This document shows, one piece after another, positions 1 through 7,687 of a stretch of 11,264 nt of DNA. The notes under the pieces are model-generated. The model ran no database searches, had not been told where the DNA came from, and saw only the letters and a list, made by a program, of their open reading frames with translations. The stretch is from Candidatus Methylomirabilota bacterium (GTDB lineage: Bacteria > Methylomirabilota > Methylomirabilia > Methylomirabilales > Methylomirabilaceae). A program made the translations under genes and the position numbers. Numbering within the stretch: position 1 is the first letter of the stretch; each line of letters opens with the position of its first letter. The stretch covers positions 1 through 11,264 of the forward strand of contig JACQEV010000236.1 of NCBI GenBank assembly GCA_016200385.1, written 5' to 3'.

Positions 1-15
1 ACAAGCGAGGCCCCT

Positions 16-1038
16 TTGCAACCTGTGAAACGAGGATTTCACTACAAGTGGTTGGTGTTGATCTACTCTCTGCCGCCCCAGGCCGGGAGCAGCCGAGTGA
101 GGATCTGGCGGAGGCTGAAGAAGCTGGGGGCGGTCTCTGTCAGGAATTCCGTTTACATCCTTCCCTTCGGCGATGAGCGATACGAGATCACCCAATGGCT
201 GTGCCAGGAGATCCAGCGATCCGATGGCGAGGCGACTCTCCTCAAAGTGAAGCAGATTGAAAACCTCTCTGGCGACGAGGTCGCGGGCCTCTTTCGGCGC
301 AGCCGGGATGAGGACTATGCCGAGCTGGCGAAGGAGGCTCAAGCTTGGTTGGAGCGCCGAAGGGGGCTTCCTCTGAAAAGGGCACCCCACGAGGCAATGG
401 TATTAGCCGACGAGCTGAACGCCCTAGAGAAACGGCTCGCCGAACTAGGAGAGATCGACTACTTCCATGCCCCCGGCCGGCGGGAGGCTGAAGCAGCCCT
501 CAAGCAGTGCCGGACTACCCTGCGCGAGCTTCTTGGGAGAAAAGGGGGATTAGCAAAGGAAGAATCCAAACTGCTGAGCCCAAGCGCTTTCCGTGGCAAG
601 ACCTGGGTCACCCGGCCCAGGCCTCATGTGGATCGAATCGCGACAGCCTGGGCAATCCGCCGCTTCATCGACCCGAAGGCCAGGTTCGCTTTCGCCCACG
701 AGCCTGCAAAGATCAAAGGGGGAGTCCCATTTGACTATCTGGGGGCCGAGTTGGGCCATCAGGGCGAAGATTGTACCTTCGAGACCTTGCTCAAGCGCTT
801 CAGCTTGGAGGACAGGCACTTACAGGCTGTGGCCGAGATCGTCCACGATGCCGATCTGAAGGATGCCAAGTTCGGCCGGGAAGAGGCAAAGGGGGTGGAC
901 GCGGTCATCAAGGGCTTGGCGGCGACGATCGCCAGCGATCACGCTCTTCTGGCGCAGGGGTTTGGCATCTTCGATGCCCTATATGCGGGCTTTGGTGAAA
1001 GTAAGAAGTCGGGACGTGTTGCGCAGGCTAAACGCTGA
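16..1038 (+). CDS. chrB: Chromate resistance protein ChrB (N- and C-terminal domains)
   Basis: ChrB proteins are cytoplasmic chromate-responsive factors encoded next to the ChrA exporter. In characterised clusters ChrB acts as a chromate-sensing regulator of chr transcription. This 340-residue product has both family halves. The N-terminal ChrB domain (about residues 8-120) carries the motif WLVLIYSLPP followed by SSRVRIWRRLKKLGAV and NSVYILP. A charged, probably helical linker follows (about 120-190). The C-terminal ChrB domain (about 195-330) shows KTWVTRPRPHVDRIATAWAI, RRFIDPKARF, the EDCTFE motif (251-256) and IVHDADLKD (275-283). The length is normal for the two-domain form. The TTG start at 16 has a GCGAGG-like ribosome site at 5-10; GTG at 25 is an alternative. 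The gene is followed after 68 nt by chrA. The promoter lies outside the window, so its operator cannot be seen. Identity is strong; a regulatory role here is inferred from relatives. Confidence 0.9.
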   Translation: MQPVKRGFHYKWLVLIYSLPPQAGSSRVRIWRRLKKLGAVSVRNSVYILPFGDERYEITQWLCQEIQRSDGEATLLKVKQIENLSGDEVAGLFRRSRDEDYAELAKEAQAWLERRRGLPLKRAPHEAMVLADELNALEKRLAELGEIDYFHAPGRREAEAALKQCRTTLRELLGRKGGLAKEESKLLSPSAFRGKTWVTRPRPHVDRIATAWAIRRFIDPKARFAFAHEPAKIKGGVPFDYLGAELGHQGEDCTFETLLKRFSLEDRHLQAVAEIVHDADLKDAKFGREEAKGVDAVIKGLAATIASDHALLAQGFGIFDALYAGFGESKKSGRVAQAKR

Positions 1039-1106
1039 GACAGGTTCACCGAAGAGCGGATGCAAGGCTCATCGCCTATATGACAAAGGCATCAGGGAGA
1101 TAACGC

Positions 1107-2288
1107 ATGGAACATCATGAGGCCGCTGCCAGAGTGCGGATCTGGGACCTCGTTCGGTATTACTTACGCCTCGGTGCGATCGGGTTTGGAGGACCGGTCG
1201 CGCTCTGCGGGCAGATGGAAAAAGAGCTGGTCGAGGAGCGGAAGTGGGTGACAAAGGACGAACTTCGGGAAGGGATCGCGGTGTGCCAATCCCTTCCAGG
1301 GCCTCTGGCGATCCAGGTCGGGATCTTCATCTCTTATCTTCGAGGAGGACTCTGGGGGGCATGGGCCGGTGGCTGGGCGTTCATCTTCCCGAACTTCGTC
1401 ATTGTGGCCGCTCTTGGCGCAATGTACGTCCATTTCGGCGACTTGCCTCCCGTGCGCGCCATCTTCTATGGCGTGAGCCCGGCCGTGATCGCCTTGATTC
1501 TTTACTCGTGCTATCGGCTGGCCAAGCTGGGGATGGAAGATTTTGTTCAGTGGATCATCGCTGGGGCGTGCCTGGCCATAACGGTAGCCCTTCAAGCCGA
1601 AGTGGCCATTCTCTTCATTGTGTCCGGCATCATTGGGATCCTCTATTACGGAACGCTGTTCCGGGCTGGACGCACCCCGTCCATGCTCCTCATGGCTGCG
1701 CTGCCGCTGAGTGCCGGGCCCTCGAAAGGCTTGTCAGGCTGGATGCTGGGGAAGCTGCTTATTTTCTTTTTGAAGGCGGGATCACTGACGTTCGGAAGTG
1801 GCCTTGTCATTGTCCCGTTCCTGGAGAAGGGGCTTGTCCAGCAGACCGGCTGGCTGAATGAGCGACAGTTTCTGGTCGCAGTGGCCATGGGGATGCTGAG
1901 TCCCGGGCCGGTGGTCATCACGGCCACCTTCGTGGGATACCTCGTCGCTGGTTTCTGGGGTTCCCTTGTCTCCACCGTGGGGATTTTCCTCCCATCCTTC
2001 CTCCTGGTCCTCATTGTCGCCCCCGTCCTGGTCCGCCACCGGGCGAATCCTAACGTGAAGGGGTTCGTCAAAGGGGCATATGCGGCCGCGATCGGTACGA
2101 TCCTTGGGGCATGTATTCTGCTGGGAAAGATCGCCATCGGCGACTGGCTCACGGCTGCCGTGGCGGTGCTTAGCCTCCTGGCGCTCGCCCGGTGGAGAAT
2201 CAGCAATCCCGTCCTGGTTCTGGTGACAGCGGTCATCGGGCTGATCGCGTTCCCGATCCTGAAGCCAACGTGGGTCTTCGTAAAATAG
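1107..2288 (+). CDS. chrA: Chromate efflux transporter ChrA (CHR family, two-domain form)
   Basis: ChrA exports chromate across the inner membrane and is the main determinant of chromate resistance in chr clusters. The 393-residue protein is the long two-domain type. In the first half GFGGP is at 26-30 and SLPGP at 62-66. In the second half FGSG is at 229-232 and SPGP at 265-268, so both chromate-transporter repeats are intact. The hydrophobic pattern fits about ten membrane segments. The end of the first half (YYGTLFRAGR, about 180-189) is the usual cytoplasmic linker. The ATG at 1107 has AGGGAGA at 1094-1100, a good ribosome site. It lies directly downstream of chrB, and its stop is only 10 nt from the next possible start, so at least chrB-chrA-orf3 should be co-transcribed. 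No truncation or frameshift is visible. Confidence 0.93.
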   Translation: MEHHEAAARVRIWDLVRYYLRLGAIGFGGPVALCGQMEKELVEERKWVTKDELREGIAVCQSLPGPLAIQVGIFISYLRGGLWGAWAGGWAFIFPNFVIVAALGAMYVHFGDLPPVRAIFYGVSPAVIALILYSCYRLAKLGMEDFVQWIIAGACLAITVALQAEVAILFIVSGIIGILYYGTLFRAGRTPSMLLMAALPLSAGPSKGLSGWMLGKLLIFFLKAGSLTFGSGLVIVPFLEKGLVQQTGWLNERQFLVAVAMGMLSPGPVVITATFVGYLVAGFWGSLVSTVGIFLPSFLLVLIVAPVLVRHRANPNVKGFVKGAYAAAIGTILGACILLGKIAIGDWLTAAVAVLSLLALARWRISNPVLVLVTAVIGLIAFPILKPTWVFVK

Positions 2289-2298
2289 GAATAAAAGT

Positions 2299-3054
2299 AT
2301 GGATGATCTTCCAAAAGTTGCATTGGCAAAGGGGTGCATCATGCGGTGGATCAGGTTGTCGCGCCCTCGGGCACTCGGGTTTGCTCTGAGCGCGCTCGGG
2401 TTGCTCGGGCTGTTAGGATTATTCGTATTGTCCGGGTACTTTCGCGGGGGGACATCGATGGCAAACGTTGCCGAACTCAAGCTACCCGAGTTTGTGTCGG
2501 TGAAACGGTTCAGTTTCGAGGAGAAGGGTATCGAAGGATGGGCAACCGTCGATGGCCAATGGGCGGTCGGGGAGGTCCCCGGGGCACCGAGCGGCAAGCG
2601 GGCGCTTGTCCAACGCGCCGTGCAGAACGCCTTCAATGTGATCGTCGCGCCTGGAGGTCCCTATACGGACGTTGACGCCTTGATGCGGTTCAAGCCGATC
2701 TCGGGTCTGGAGGACGCGTCGGGCGGCATCGTCTTCCGATTTTCCGAAGGACGATACTACGTCATCAGGGCCAACGCTCTTGAAAACAACTTCAGGCTGT
2801 ACAGCTACGACCGGGGCCGCCACCAGCTTGCAACTGCAAGCGTGCGACCGCCCACTCTCGGCCAGTGGCACACGCTGCGCGCCGTGGCCGTAGGCGATCA
2901 GATCCAGGGCTGGCTTGACGGCCAGCTTCTGATCAATCATCGTGACTCTCGATTTCGGTCGGGCCAAGTCGGGTTGTGGACGAAAGCCGATTCTATCACC
3001 GCCTTCGATGAGCTCACCGTCCGTGGAGTGTGGACGAAGGCGGATAGTCAATAA
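2299..3054 (+). CDS. Membrane-anchored jelly-roll (LamG/DUF1080-like) protein
   Basis: The product is 251 residues from ATG 2299 (AGGA at 2287-2290) or 237 from ATG 2341 (preceded by AAGGGG). Both starts are plausible, and the second gives a cleaner signal-anchor. A hydrophobic segment rich in Leu, Gly and Ala (about residues 25-48 of the longer form) should anchor or export the protein. The rest looks like a concanavalin-A-like sandwich. The cues are EGWATVDGQWAVGE, GGIVFRFSEGRYYVIRANA, LGQWHTLRAVAVGDQIQGWL, DGQLL and GQVGLWTKADS ending in FDELTVRG, the typical course of DUF1080/LamG-like folds. No catalytic residues can be assigned. Its position between chrA and the chrC remnant ties it to the chromate cluster, but its role is unknown. 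It may bind polysaccharide at the cell envelope. The fold call is by motif resemblance only. Confidence 0.75.
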   Translation: MDDLPKVALAKGCIMRWIRLSRPRALGFALSALGLLGLLGLFVLSGYFRGGTSMANVAELKLPEFVSVKRFSFEEKGIEGWATVDGQWAVGEVPGAPSGKRALVQRAVQNAFNVIVAPGGPYTDVDALMRFKPISGLEDASGGIVFRFSEGRYYVIRANALENNFRLYSYDRGRHQLATASVRPPTLGQWHTLRAVAVGDQIQGWLDGQLLINHRDSRFRSGQVGLWTKADSITAFDELTVRGVWTKADSQ

Positions 3055-3055
3055 A

Positions 3056-3460
3056 GATGTCGCCCCGGGAGATCATTACGAGTTCAGGAATGATATTCCG
3101 ATCTGGCGCTAGTTGACGAGAGGGGAAGGCGATGACCTAGCTCTTAGTGAGATCCTCCCCAGGGACTTCGGTAGCATTGAGCGATGGCGAAGCGAGTTCG
3201 TTACCATGGGCAAGGCGTTGGGGGGCGGATCAGGCTGGGTCCTGCTCACATACTCCCATTGAGATGCAAGGCTGATTAATCAATGGGCCGCCGACCATAC
3301 CTGTAGCCTCGTCGGCGGCACGCCCATCCTTGCCCTGGATATGTACGAGCACTCCTATCACATGGACTATGGTGCGAGCGCTGCGGCATATGTTGACGCA
3401 TTTATGCGGAATATCGGTTGGGAGAATGTTACGCGCCTCTATCACCAACACGCGAGATAA
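3056..3460 (+). pseudogene. chrC: chrC remnant: Fe/Mn superoxide dismutase, N-terminally truncated with internal stops
   Basis: Reading in the frame of position 3164 gives an unmistakable Fe/Mn superoxide dismutase C-terminal half. It runs DFGSIERWRSEFVTMGKALG, GGSGWVLLTYSH, a TGA stop (3260-3262), then DARLINQWAADH, GGTPILALDMYEHSYHMDY, AAAYVDAFMRNIGWENV and a natural-looking TAA at 3458-3460. Two of the four metal ligands are kept, the Asp and His of LDMYEH (codons at 3338 and 3350). Upstream, the same frame reads GEGDDLALSEILP but meets a TAG at 3110-3112. The start and the helix with the second His ligand are missing. A short HYEF at 3074-3085 may be a trace of the N-terminal HYENNY-type motif. 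The family is usually about 195 residues; at most about 135 codons remain here. ChrC is a superoxide dismutase in chrBAC(F) clusters, so position supports the name. The frame after the TGA is intact, which suggests fairly recent decay. Confidence 0.85.
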
Positions 3461-3568
3461 AGTGATCAAGGTCACAGTGGTCCATAACGAGACGCTCGAT
3501 GGAAAGCCGCCGCTGTTCTGCCACAAGACGAACGGGAAGTAGAGGGCCTGCAGTCAAAAGGAAGCGAG
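3461..3568. other. Short spacer between chrC remnant and MFS gene
   Basis: A GTG at 3462 opens a reading frame of 26 codons ending at the TAG 3540-3542 (it contains KVTVVHNETLDGKPP). I do not recognise it. It has no convincing ribosome site and is more likely a fragment or chance frame than a gene. The AAAAGGA at 3556-3562 is the ribosome site of the following MFS gene. Confidence 0.4.
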
Positions 3569-4750
3569 ATGACGCCGTTTATCAGCCTGGTGTTGGCCGG
3601 CTTCCTGGCCCGCTTCGGGTATCAGATGGCCCGAAGCCCGGTCTTGCCCCGTTTCGCCCAGGATCTGGGGGCCACGCCCGAGGTGATCGGCCTGATCGTG
3701 GCAGCCTCAACCATCACCGGGGTCGTCATCAAGCTTCCAGCAGGGGCCCTCTCGGACGTGCTCGGACGCAAGCGCATGATGCTCCTCGGGTGTCTGTTCT
3801 TCGCCCTGCCTCCGTTCCTTTACCCCTTCGTCCACTCCGCGGGCGCGCTACTGGCGCTCCGCTTCCTTCATGGCTTCGCGACGGCGATCTTCTCCCCGGT
3901 GACCTCGGCCTTCGTGGCCGACCTCTCCGAGCGTGGGCGCGGCGAGAAGCTGGGCTGGTTCGCTGCAGCGGGGGACCTGGGTTCTACCCTGGGCCCGCTC
4001 CTCGGTGGATTGCTCCTGTTCTACACGGCCAGCTACCCGATGACGTATCTAACGGTCGGGGTTCTCGGCCTGCTCCCGCTCTTGATGGTCCTACGCCTGC
4101 CCGACGATGAGAAGCCTCGCGCCACGGGCTCAAGCCTCGGCGCCCGCTCGGATCAGTTTTGGCGTGGCATCCGAGAAATGGCCTCAAGTCGCGCCGTAGT
4201 GCTCGCCTCGACCCTAGAAGCCGCGATGTATGTGGGCTACGGTGCCTTCCTCGGGTTCTTCCCCATCTATGGCAGGAAGATCGGAATCAATGATGCCCAA
4301 ATCGCGCTTGTGATGGGGATCCAGCTCGCCACGACCATGCTTGCCAAGCCGCTCTCGGGCCGGCTCTCTGATCGTATCGGCCGCAAGCCGATGATCCTGG
4401 CCGGTCTCGTTCTCTGCGCTGCCACGTTGCCACTGATCCCGAACGTCACCTCACTCTGGCTCCTCTTCCCAGTCTCGGCTCTATTCGGTCTTGGGGTGGC
4501 CATCGTCACCCCCTCGACCACAGCACTGGTGGCTGACTTGGTCAAGGCCGGTCAGATGGGCTCTGCGATGGGAGTCTTCGGGACGATCTGGGACATCGGT
4601 GAGGCTCTGGGACCGATCCTAGCCGGCTTCCTGATCGCCCTCCTCGGCTACTCCCCGGCCTTCGGTCTGATCGCTTCGCTCATGATGGCGGCCGCTCTCT
4701 GCTTCGCCGTTTTGGTCAAGGACCCTCAAACTGCCTATGGGCGGGCATAA
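3569..4750 (+). CDS. Major facilitator superfamily (MFS) efflux transporter
   Basis: This is a 393-residue inner-membrane protein with the length and hydrophobic layout of a 12-helix MFS drug/proton antiporter. The cytoplasmic loop 2-3 signature (motif A) is present as GALSDVLGRKR at 59-69. Its second-half counterpart is GRLSDRIGRKP at 264-274. A motif-C-like glycine-rich stretch, GDLGSTLGPLLGG (135-147), is typical of exporters. A charged central loop (about 178-205) separates the two six-helix halves. The ATG at 3569 has AAAAGGA at 3556-3562. The gene follows the chrC remnant in the same direction, with 80 nt to the next gene. Its substrate cannot be told from sequence. A role in metal or drug export alongside ChrA is inference from position. 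Confidence 0.88.
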   Translation: MTPFISLVLAGFLARFGYQMARSPVLPRFAQDLGATPEVIGLIVAASTITGVVIKLPAGALSDVLGRKRMMLLGCLFFALPPFLYPFVHSAGALLALRFLHGFATAIFSPVTSAFVADLSERGRGEKLGWFAAAGDLGSTLGPLLGGLLLFYTASYPMTYLTVGVLGLLPLLMVLRLPDDEKPRATGSSLGARSDQFWRGIREMASSRAVVLASTLEAAMYVGYGAFLGFFPIYGRKIGINDAQIALVMGIQLATTMLAKPLSGRLSDRIGRKPMILAGLVLCAATLPLIPNVTSLWLLFPVSALFGLGVAIVTPSTTALVADLVKAGQMGSAMGVFGTIWDIGEALGPILAGFLIALLGYSPAFGLIASLMMAAALCFAVLVKDPQTAYGRA

Positions 4751-4800
4751 GTGCCCTACGAAATTCAACCAAGAACCGCGTGAAGGCAACAGCGTGACTC

Positions 4801-4814
4801 CCGGCTGAGGCCGG
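4801..4814 (+). promoter_or_regulatory. Small GC-rich hairpin just upstream of the propeller gene
   Basis: Perfect 5-bp arms CCGGC and GCCGG enclose the tetraloop TGAG, followed by CTTT and then directly by the ribosome site of the gene at 4831. The T-run is too short for a strong intrinsic terminator. It could weaken or attenuate transcription, affect translation of the next gene, or have no role. Confidence 0.3.
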
Positions 4815-4830
4815 CTTTGGAGAAGGCAAA

Positions 4831-5823
4831 ATGAGAATGCTCCCTACAGTCCTTCTGACTGCACTTGCCGCATCCACTATTGGCGCGCAAGTCCAAGGCG
4901 TTGCGCCGCTCCGGATGGTGCAAACAATCCCGCTGCCGAACGTCAAGGAGCGGATAGACCATCTTGCTGTGGACCTGATAGGGCGGCGGCTATTCGTTGC
5001 CGCGCTTGGCAACAATACTGTGGAAGCTATTGATCTGCGGGCGGGCAAACGTATTCACACGATCAGTGGATTACACGAACCGCAAGGCGTCCTCTTTATT
5101 CCTGAATTCAGGAAGATTGTCGTGACGAACGGGCAAACTGGTGCGGTACAGATTTTCAATGGAGACTCATTCAGTCTCGACAATCGCGTGAAGTTCGCCG
5201 ATGACGCTGACAATATCCGGTACGATGCCGCCACGAAATACATTTATGTCGGCTACGGCAAGGGGGCTCTCGGCATCATCGACGCAGCAAGTGGTCAGCG
5301 CCTGGGTGACATCAAACTTGCGGGCCATCCGGAGTCGTTCCAGTTAGAGAAATCAGGGCCGAGGATCTTCGTGAATGTTCCGACAGCCCATCATATCGCA
5401 GTGGTTGACCGTGATAAACGTCTCGTGGTGGCAACGTGGCGGCTCATGGGTACTCGGGCACACTTTCCAATGGCCCTGGATGAAACCCGCCATCGTGTAT
5501 TCGTCGGTTTCCGAAAACCCGCGAAGCTCGCCGTGTTTGACACTGAGTCGGGCAGGTCGATTGCCATGCTGGACAGTGCTGGAGACTGCGATGACCTTTT
5601 CTACGATGCTGAGCGAAGGCGCGTTTACATGTCGTGCGGCGAGGGCTCCATTGACGTGTTTGAACAGCGTGATGCCGTCTCCTACAAGACGATCGCAAAG
5701 GTCCCGACTGCGACAGGTGCTCGAACGTCACTGTTCGTGCCGGAACTCAATCGGCTGTATCTCGCGGTTCCCCTACGCGGAAACCAAGGAGCGGAGATAC
5801 GCGTATACGAAGTGCAGCCGTGA
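4831..5823 (+). CDS. Secreted YncE-like beta-propeller protein
   Basis: The product has 330 residues. A Sec signal peptide is clear: a short basic start, the hydrophobic run LPTVLLTALAAS, and likely cleavage after residue 19 (TIGA, then Q). The mature part is built of repeated blades of the YncE/NHL-like type, each with a hydrophobic strand followed by a short turn. Examples are IDHLAVDLIGRRLFVAALGN, NTVEAIDLRAGKRIHTI, KYIYVGYGKGALGIIDAASG, HRVFVGFRKPAKLAVFDTES and RRVYMSCGEGSIDVFEQRD. Such propellers are periplasmic or extracellular and usually bind partners or ligands; no enzyme residues are apparent. The ATG start is supported by GGAGAAGG at 4819-4826. It sits 80 nt after the MFS gene and 57 nt before the beta-barrel gene, all on one strand. 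Its function in this cluster is unknown. Confidence 0.82.
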   Translation: MRMLPTVLLTALAASTIGAQVQGVAPLRMVQTIPLPNVKERIDHLAVDLIGRRLFVAALGNNTVEAIDLRAGKRIHTISGLHEPQGVLFIPEFRKIVVTNGQTGAVQIFNGDSFSLDNRVKFADDADNIRYDAATKYIYVGYGKGALGIIDAASGQRLGDIKLAGHPESFQLEKSGPRIFVNVPTAHHIAVVDRDKRLVVATWRLMGTRAHFPMALDETRHRVFVGFRKPAKLAVFDTESGRSIAMLDSAGDCDDLFYDAERRRVYMSCGEGSIDVFEQRDAVSYKTIAKVPTATGARTSLFVPELNRLYLAVPLRGNQGAEIRVYEVQP

Positions 5824-5880
5824 GAAAAGGGCGCGCGATATCTAAAAGCCAAGCTTCGTAATCCTGCGGTTGAGGAGAAT

Positions 5881-6669
5881 GTGAAATCGAAGACAAGTGT
5901 TACCACAAAGATAACACCAATCCCCATAAAGAGGTGGTGTCTGCTCCTGGTTTCCTCCCTGATGCTTTTCGATTCCAGCGCTTGGGGTTATCGCCCTTTC
6001 GTCTCGACGGATGCCGCCGTGGCCGATCCCAAAGAGATGGAGATCGAGATCGGCTATTTCAACCTGGAACACGCCAAGGGGCAAGATACTTTCATCGTTC
6101 CCAAGGTGGTCTTGAACTATGGCATCATCAGGGACCTGGAGCTCGTCGCGGAATTCGAGGTCGCGAAGCCCCCTGATGAAGGTGTCCAGCTCGTCGATCC
6201 AGGCTTGTTCCTGAAGGCTGTTCTGAGGGAGGGCGTTCTCCAGGAGAAGGAGGGAATCGGCTTCGCGGTGGAGGCCGGGCCGCTCCTGCCCTCGACTGTT
6301 CAGGGGGAGAGGAGGCCCGGCTTCGAAGGGATCGGGATTCTGAGCGGGAGGCTTGCCCCTTTTACGTACCACGTGAACTTTGGCGGAGGCGTAGACAGGG
6401 CGGAAGCGAACCCTTTCGCCATCTGGGGAGTGATCGTCGAGTTGCCAGTCATCCCGAGTCTCAGGCTGGTGGGGGAGGTGAACGGGGAGAGCGCCAAAGG
6501 GAAGCTCGCCAACAACTCCGGACTCCTCGGTTTCATCTGGCAGCCGCCGTCGTCAAATGTCTTCTTCGATGCAGGCATCAGGAGGGGCATCAGCAGCGGG
6601 GCGCCAGACTGGAGTTTCACGATGGGTCTGACCTTCAGTTTCCGAGTTCCATCTTCTACTGGGAAATGA
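5881..6669 (+). CDS. Predicted outer-membrane beta-barrel protein (transporter/MetA-pathway-like)
   Basis: The product has 262 residues with a long signal peptide: a basic N-terminus, hydrophobic core WCLLLVSSLMLF and cleavage near residue 36 (SSAWG, then Y). The mature part starts YRPFVSTDAAVADPKEMEIE and continues as alternating hydrophobic/polar strands ending in aromatics, for example VVLNYGIIRDLELVAEFEVA, FTYHVNFGGGVDR and IPSLRLVGEVNGE. It ends near WSFTMGLTFSFRV, an aromatic-rich last strand. This matches the outer-membrane proteins annotated as transporter or phenol-MetA-pathway-like barrels (PF13557-like). The GTG start follows GAGGAG at 5872-5877 with a tight 3-nt gap. No other start keeps the full signal peptide. 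The stop overlaps a possible ATG (6666) of the next gene. The cargo is unknown. Confidence 0.75.
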   Translation: MKSKTSVTTKITPIPIKRWCLLLVSSLMLFDSSAWGYRPFVSTDAAVADPKEMEIEIGYFNLEHAKGQDTFIVPKVVLNYGIIRDLELVAEFEVAKPPDEGVQLVDPGLFLKAVLREGVLQEKEGIGFAVEAGPLLPSTVQGERRPGFEGIGILSGRLAPFTYHVNFGGGVDRAEANPFAIWGVIVELPVIPSLRLVGEVNGESAKGKLANNSGLLGFIWQPPSSNVFFDAGIRRGISSGAPDWSFTMGLTFSFRVPSSTGK

Positions 6670-6713
6670 CCTGCCAACATGTGGAAGAGAGCCGCGAAGC
6701 CGACGTGAAGAAT

Positions 6714-7163
6714 ATGAACACTCTTCGAGTCCCTCCACCAATCCTTGCCGGCCTTTATCTCTCGGCAGCTCTGGGATTGCATTTTCTCTTTCCCGACACG
6801 ACAATCACGCCTCCTCGCTATCGCTTTCTGGGGATCGCGATTCTAGGGACCGGCATTTTCCTGACCGGGTGGGCTTTCAGGCTATGTAAGAAGAAAGGCA
6901 CGACTCGTAATCCTTACGGCACGCCAACTGCTGTCGTTGCTACCGGCCCTTTTCGTTTTGGCCGCAACCCTATGTATCTAGGAGTATCTGTGGTGCTCCT
7001 GGGAGTCGCCATTTTTGTAGGCACTGTTCCTGTATTTCTCGCGCCGGTCGCCTTTTTCTTGACAATGAATGCCGTCTTTATCCCTCGCGAAGAAAGAACG
7101 CTGGAGCGTCTCTTCGGTCAAGAATATCTCGATTACAAGCATCGCGTCAGACGGTGGTTGTAA
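6714..7163 (+). CDS. Small membrane methyltransferase, isoprenylcysteine carboxyl methyltransferase-like
   Basis: This is a 149-residue integral-membrane protein with about four hydrophobic segments (roughly 8-26, 36-55, 88-104 and 106-123). The signature of the ICMT/PEMT-like membrane methyltransferases is present. GPFRFGRNPMYLG (78-90) is the AdoMet-binding RNPMY region. EERTLERLFGQEYLDYKHRV (126-145) ends in RRW, the conserved C-terminal EE...F...Y..Y...V.RW pattern. Members use S-adenosylmethionine to methylate small lipophilic or thiol substrates or lipids; the bacterial substrates are mostly unknown. I chose ATG 6714 because the preceding 16 codons from ATG 6666 look uncharacteristic. 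ATG 6666 overlaps the upstream stop and cannot be excluded as a coupled start (it would add 16 residues). This is the last gene of the plus-strand run; no clear terminator follows. Confidence 0.82.
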   Translation: MNTLRVPPPILAGLYLSAALGLHFLFPDTTITPPRYRFLGIAILGTGIFLTGWAFRLCKKKGTTRNPYGTPTAVVATGPFRFGRNPMYLGVSVVLLGVAIFVGTVPVFLAPVAFFLTMNAVFIPREERTLERLFGQEYLDYKHRVRRWL

Positions 7164-7255
7164 GGTCCGGTGTCACGAAGGGTGTATGCGATGACCATGG
7201 GATACGACTTGACGCGTATCCAGATCCGGCAGGTGATGGTGTGATGGTTCTGAGG

Positions 7256-7300
7256 TGGGAGGTGGCGAAAGCCCCCTGGATTATAGGCCAGCGTCAGAAG
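7256..7300 (-). pseudogene. Possible transposase C-terminal fragment (IS1380-like motif)
   Basis: The minus-strand translation LLTLAYNPGGFRHL resembles the LAYNLGNFLRR motif of IS1380-family transposases as I recall it. The match covers only about 14 residues and neither flank extends it. A degenerate second copy of its 5' part lies at 7688-7709. This is weak evidence for an eroded insertion sequence. Confidence 0.22.
7279..7300 (+). repeat. 22-bp degenerate direct repeat, copy 1
   Basis: This copy matches 7688-7709 at 19 of 22 positions; all three differences are transitions. Both copies end in GGCGTCAGAAG or the near-identical CAGCGTCAGAAG. The copies are 409 bp apart, in a gene-poor region. 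Confidence 0.55.
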
Positions 7301-7409
7301 AAATCGAGACACTGAAAGTCCCTGGAATTCTCCCTCCCAAGAGACCCAATCTGCAAATTGGTGGAGCACATGTCACAGTGTAAAGAACTCACGCGGGCTT
7401 TTCGCTTTT

Positions 7410-7476
7410 TTTCAGATAGTTACTATCTCAAACCTCTTCAAGGCCAAACAGGGCAAGGCTTTATTTTCAGATAGTT
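7410..7476 (+). repeat. 15-bp perfect palindrome plus 12-bp direct repeat
   Basis: AGATAGT at 7414-7420, one spacer T, and ACTATCT at 7422-7428 form a perfect inverted repeat. The 12-mer TTTCAGATAGTT occurs at 7410-7421 and again at 7465-7476, 55 bp apart (about five helical turns). Each copy follows a GGCTTT-type T-rich run. A dimeric regulator's operator with a second half-site is one reading; no promoter or target gene is clear. Confidence 0.45.
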
Positions 7477-7687
7477 GCGGAAAGCAGGGGCTTTCATGTC
7501 TTCCGAAGTTCAACATTACGGGGTGGAATGGCGACGGGATTATCCACCTTGAGCGAGGACCTCGTCAATTTTATCGGGACGTGGTTGAGGCCTCCGAATC
7601 CAAACAAGTTCTCGAGAATCTCGGCGCGCGGTGCGGAGAACCCTGCGAGCTTTTATACGCTTCCCTTTTAAACCTCCCCGTCAGGGC

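Noticed and set aside
3330..3542. 70-codon plus-strand frame across the chrC remnant and spacer
   Set aside because: It is out of frame with the recognisable superoxide dismutase sequence, has no good ribosome site and no family resemblance.
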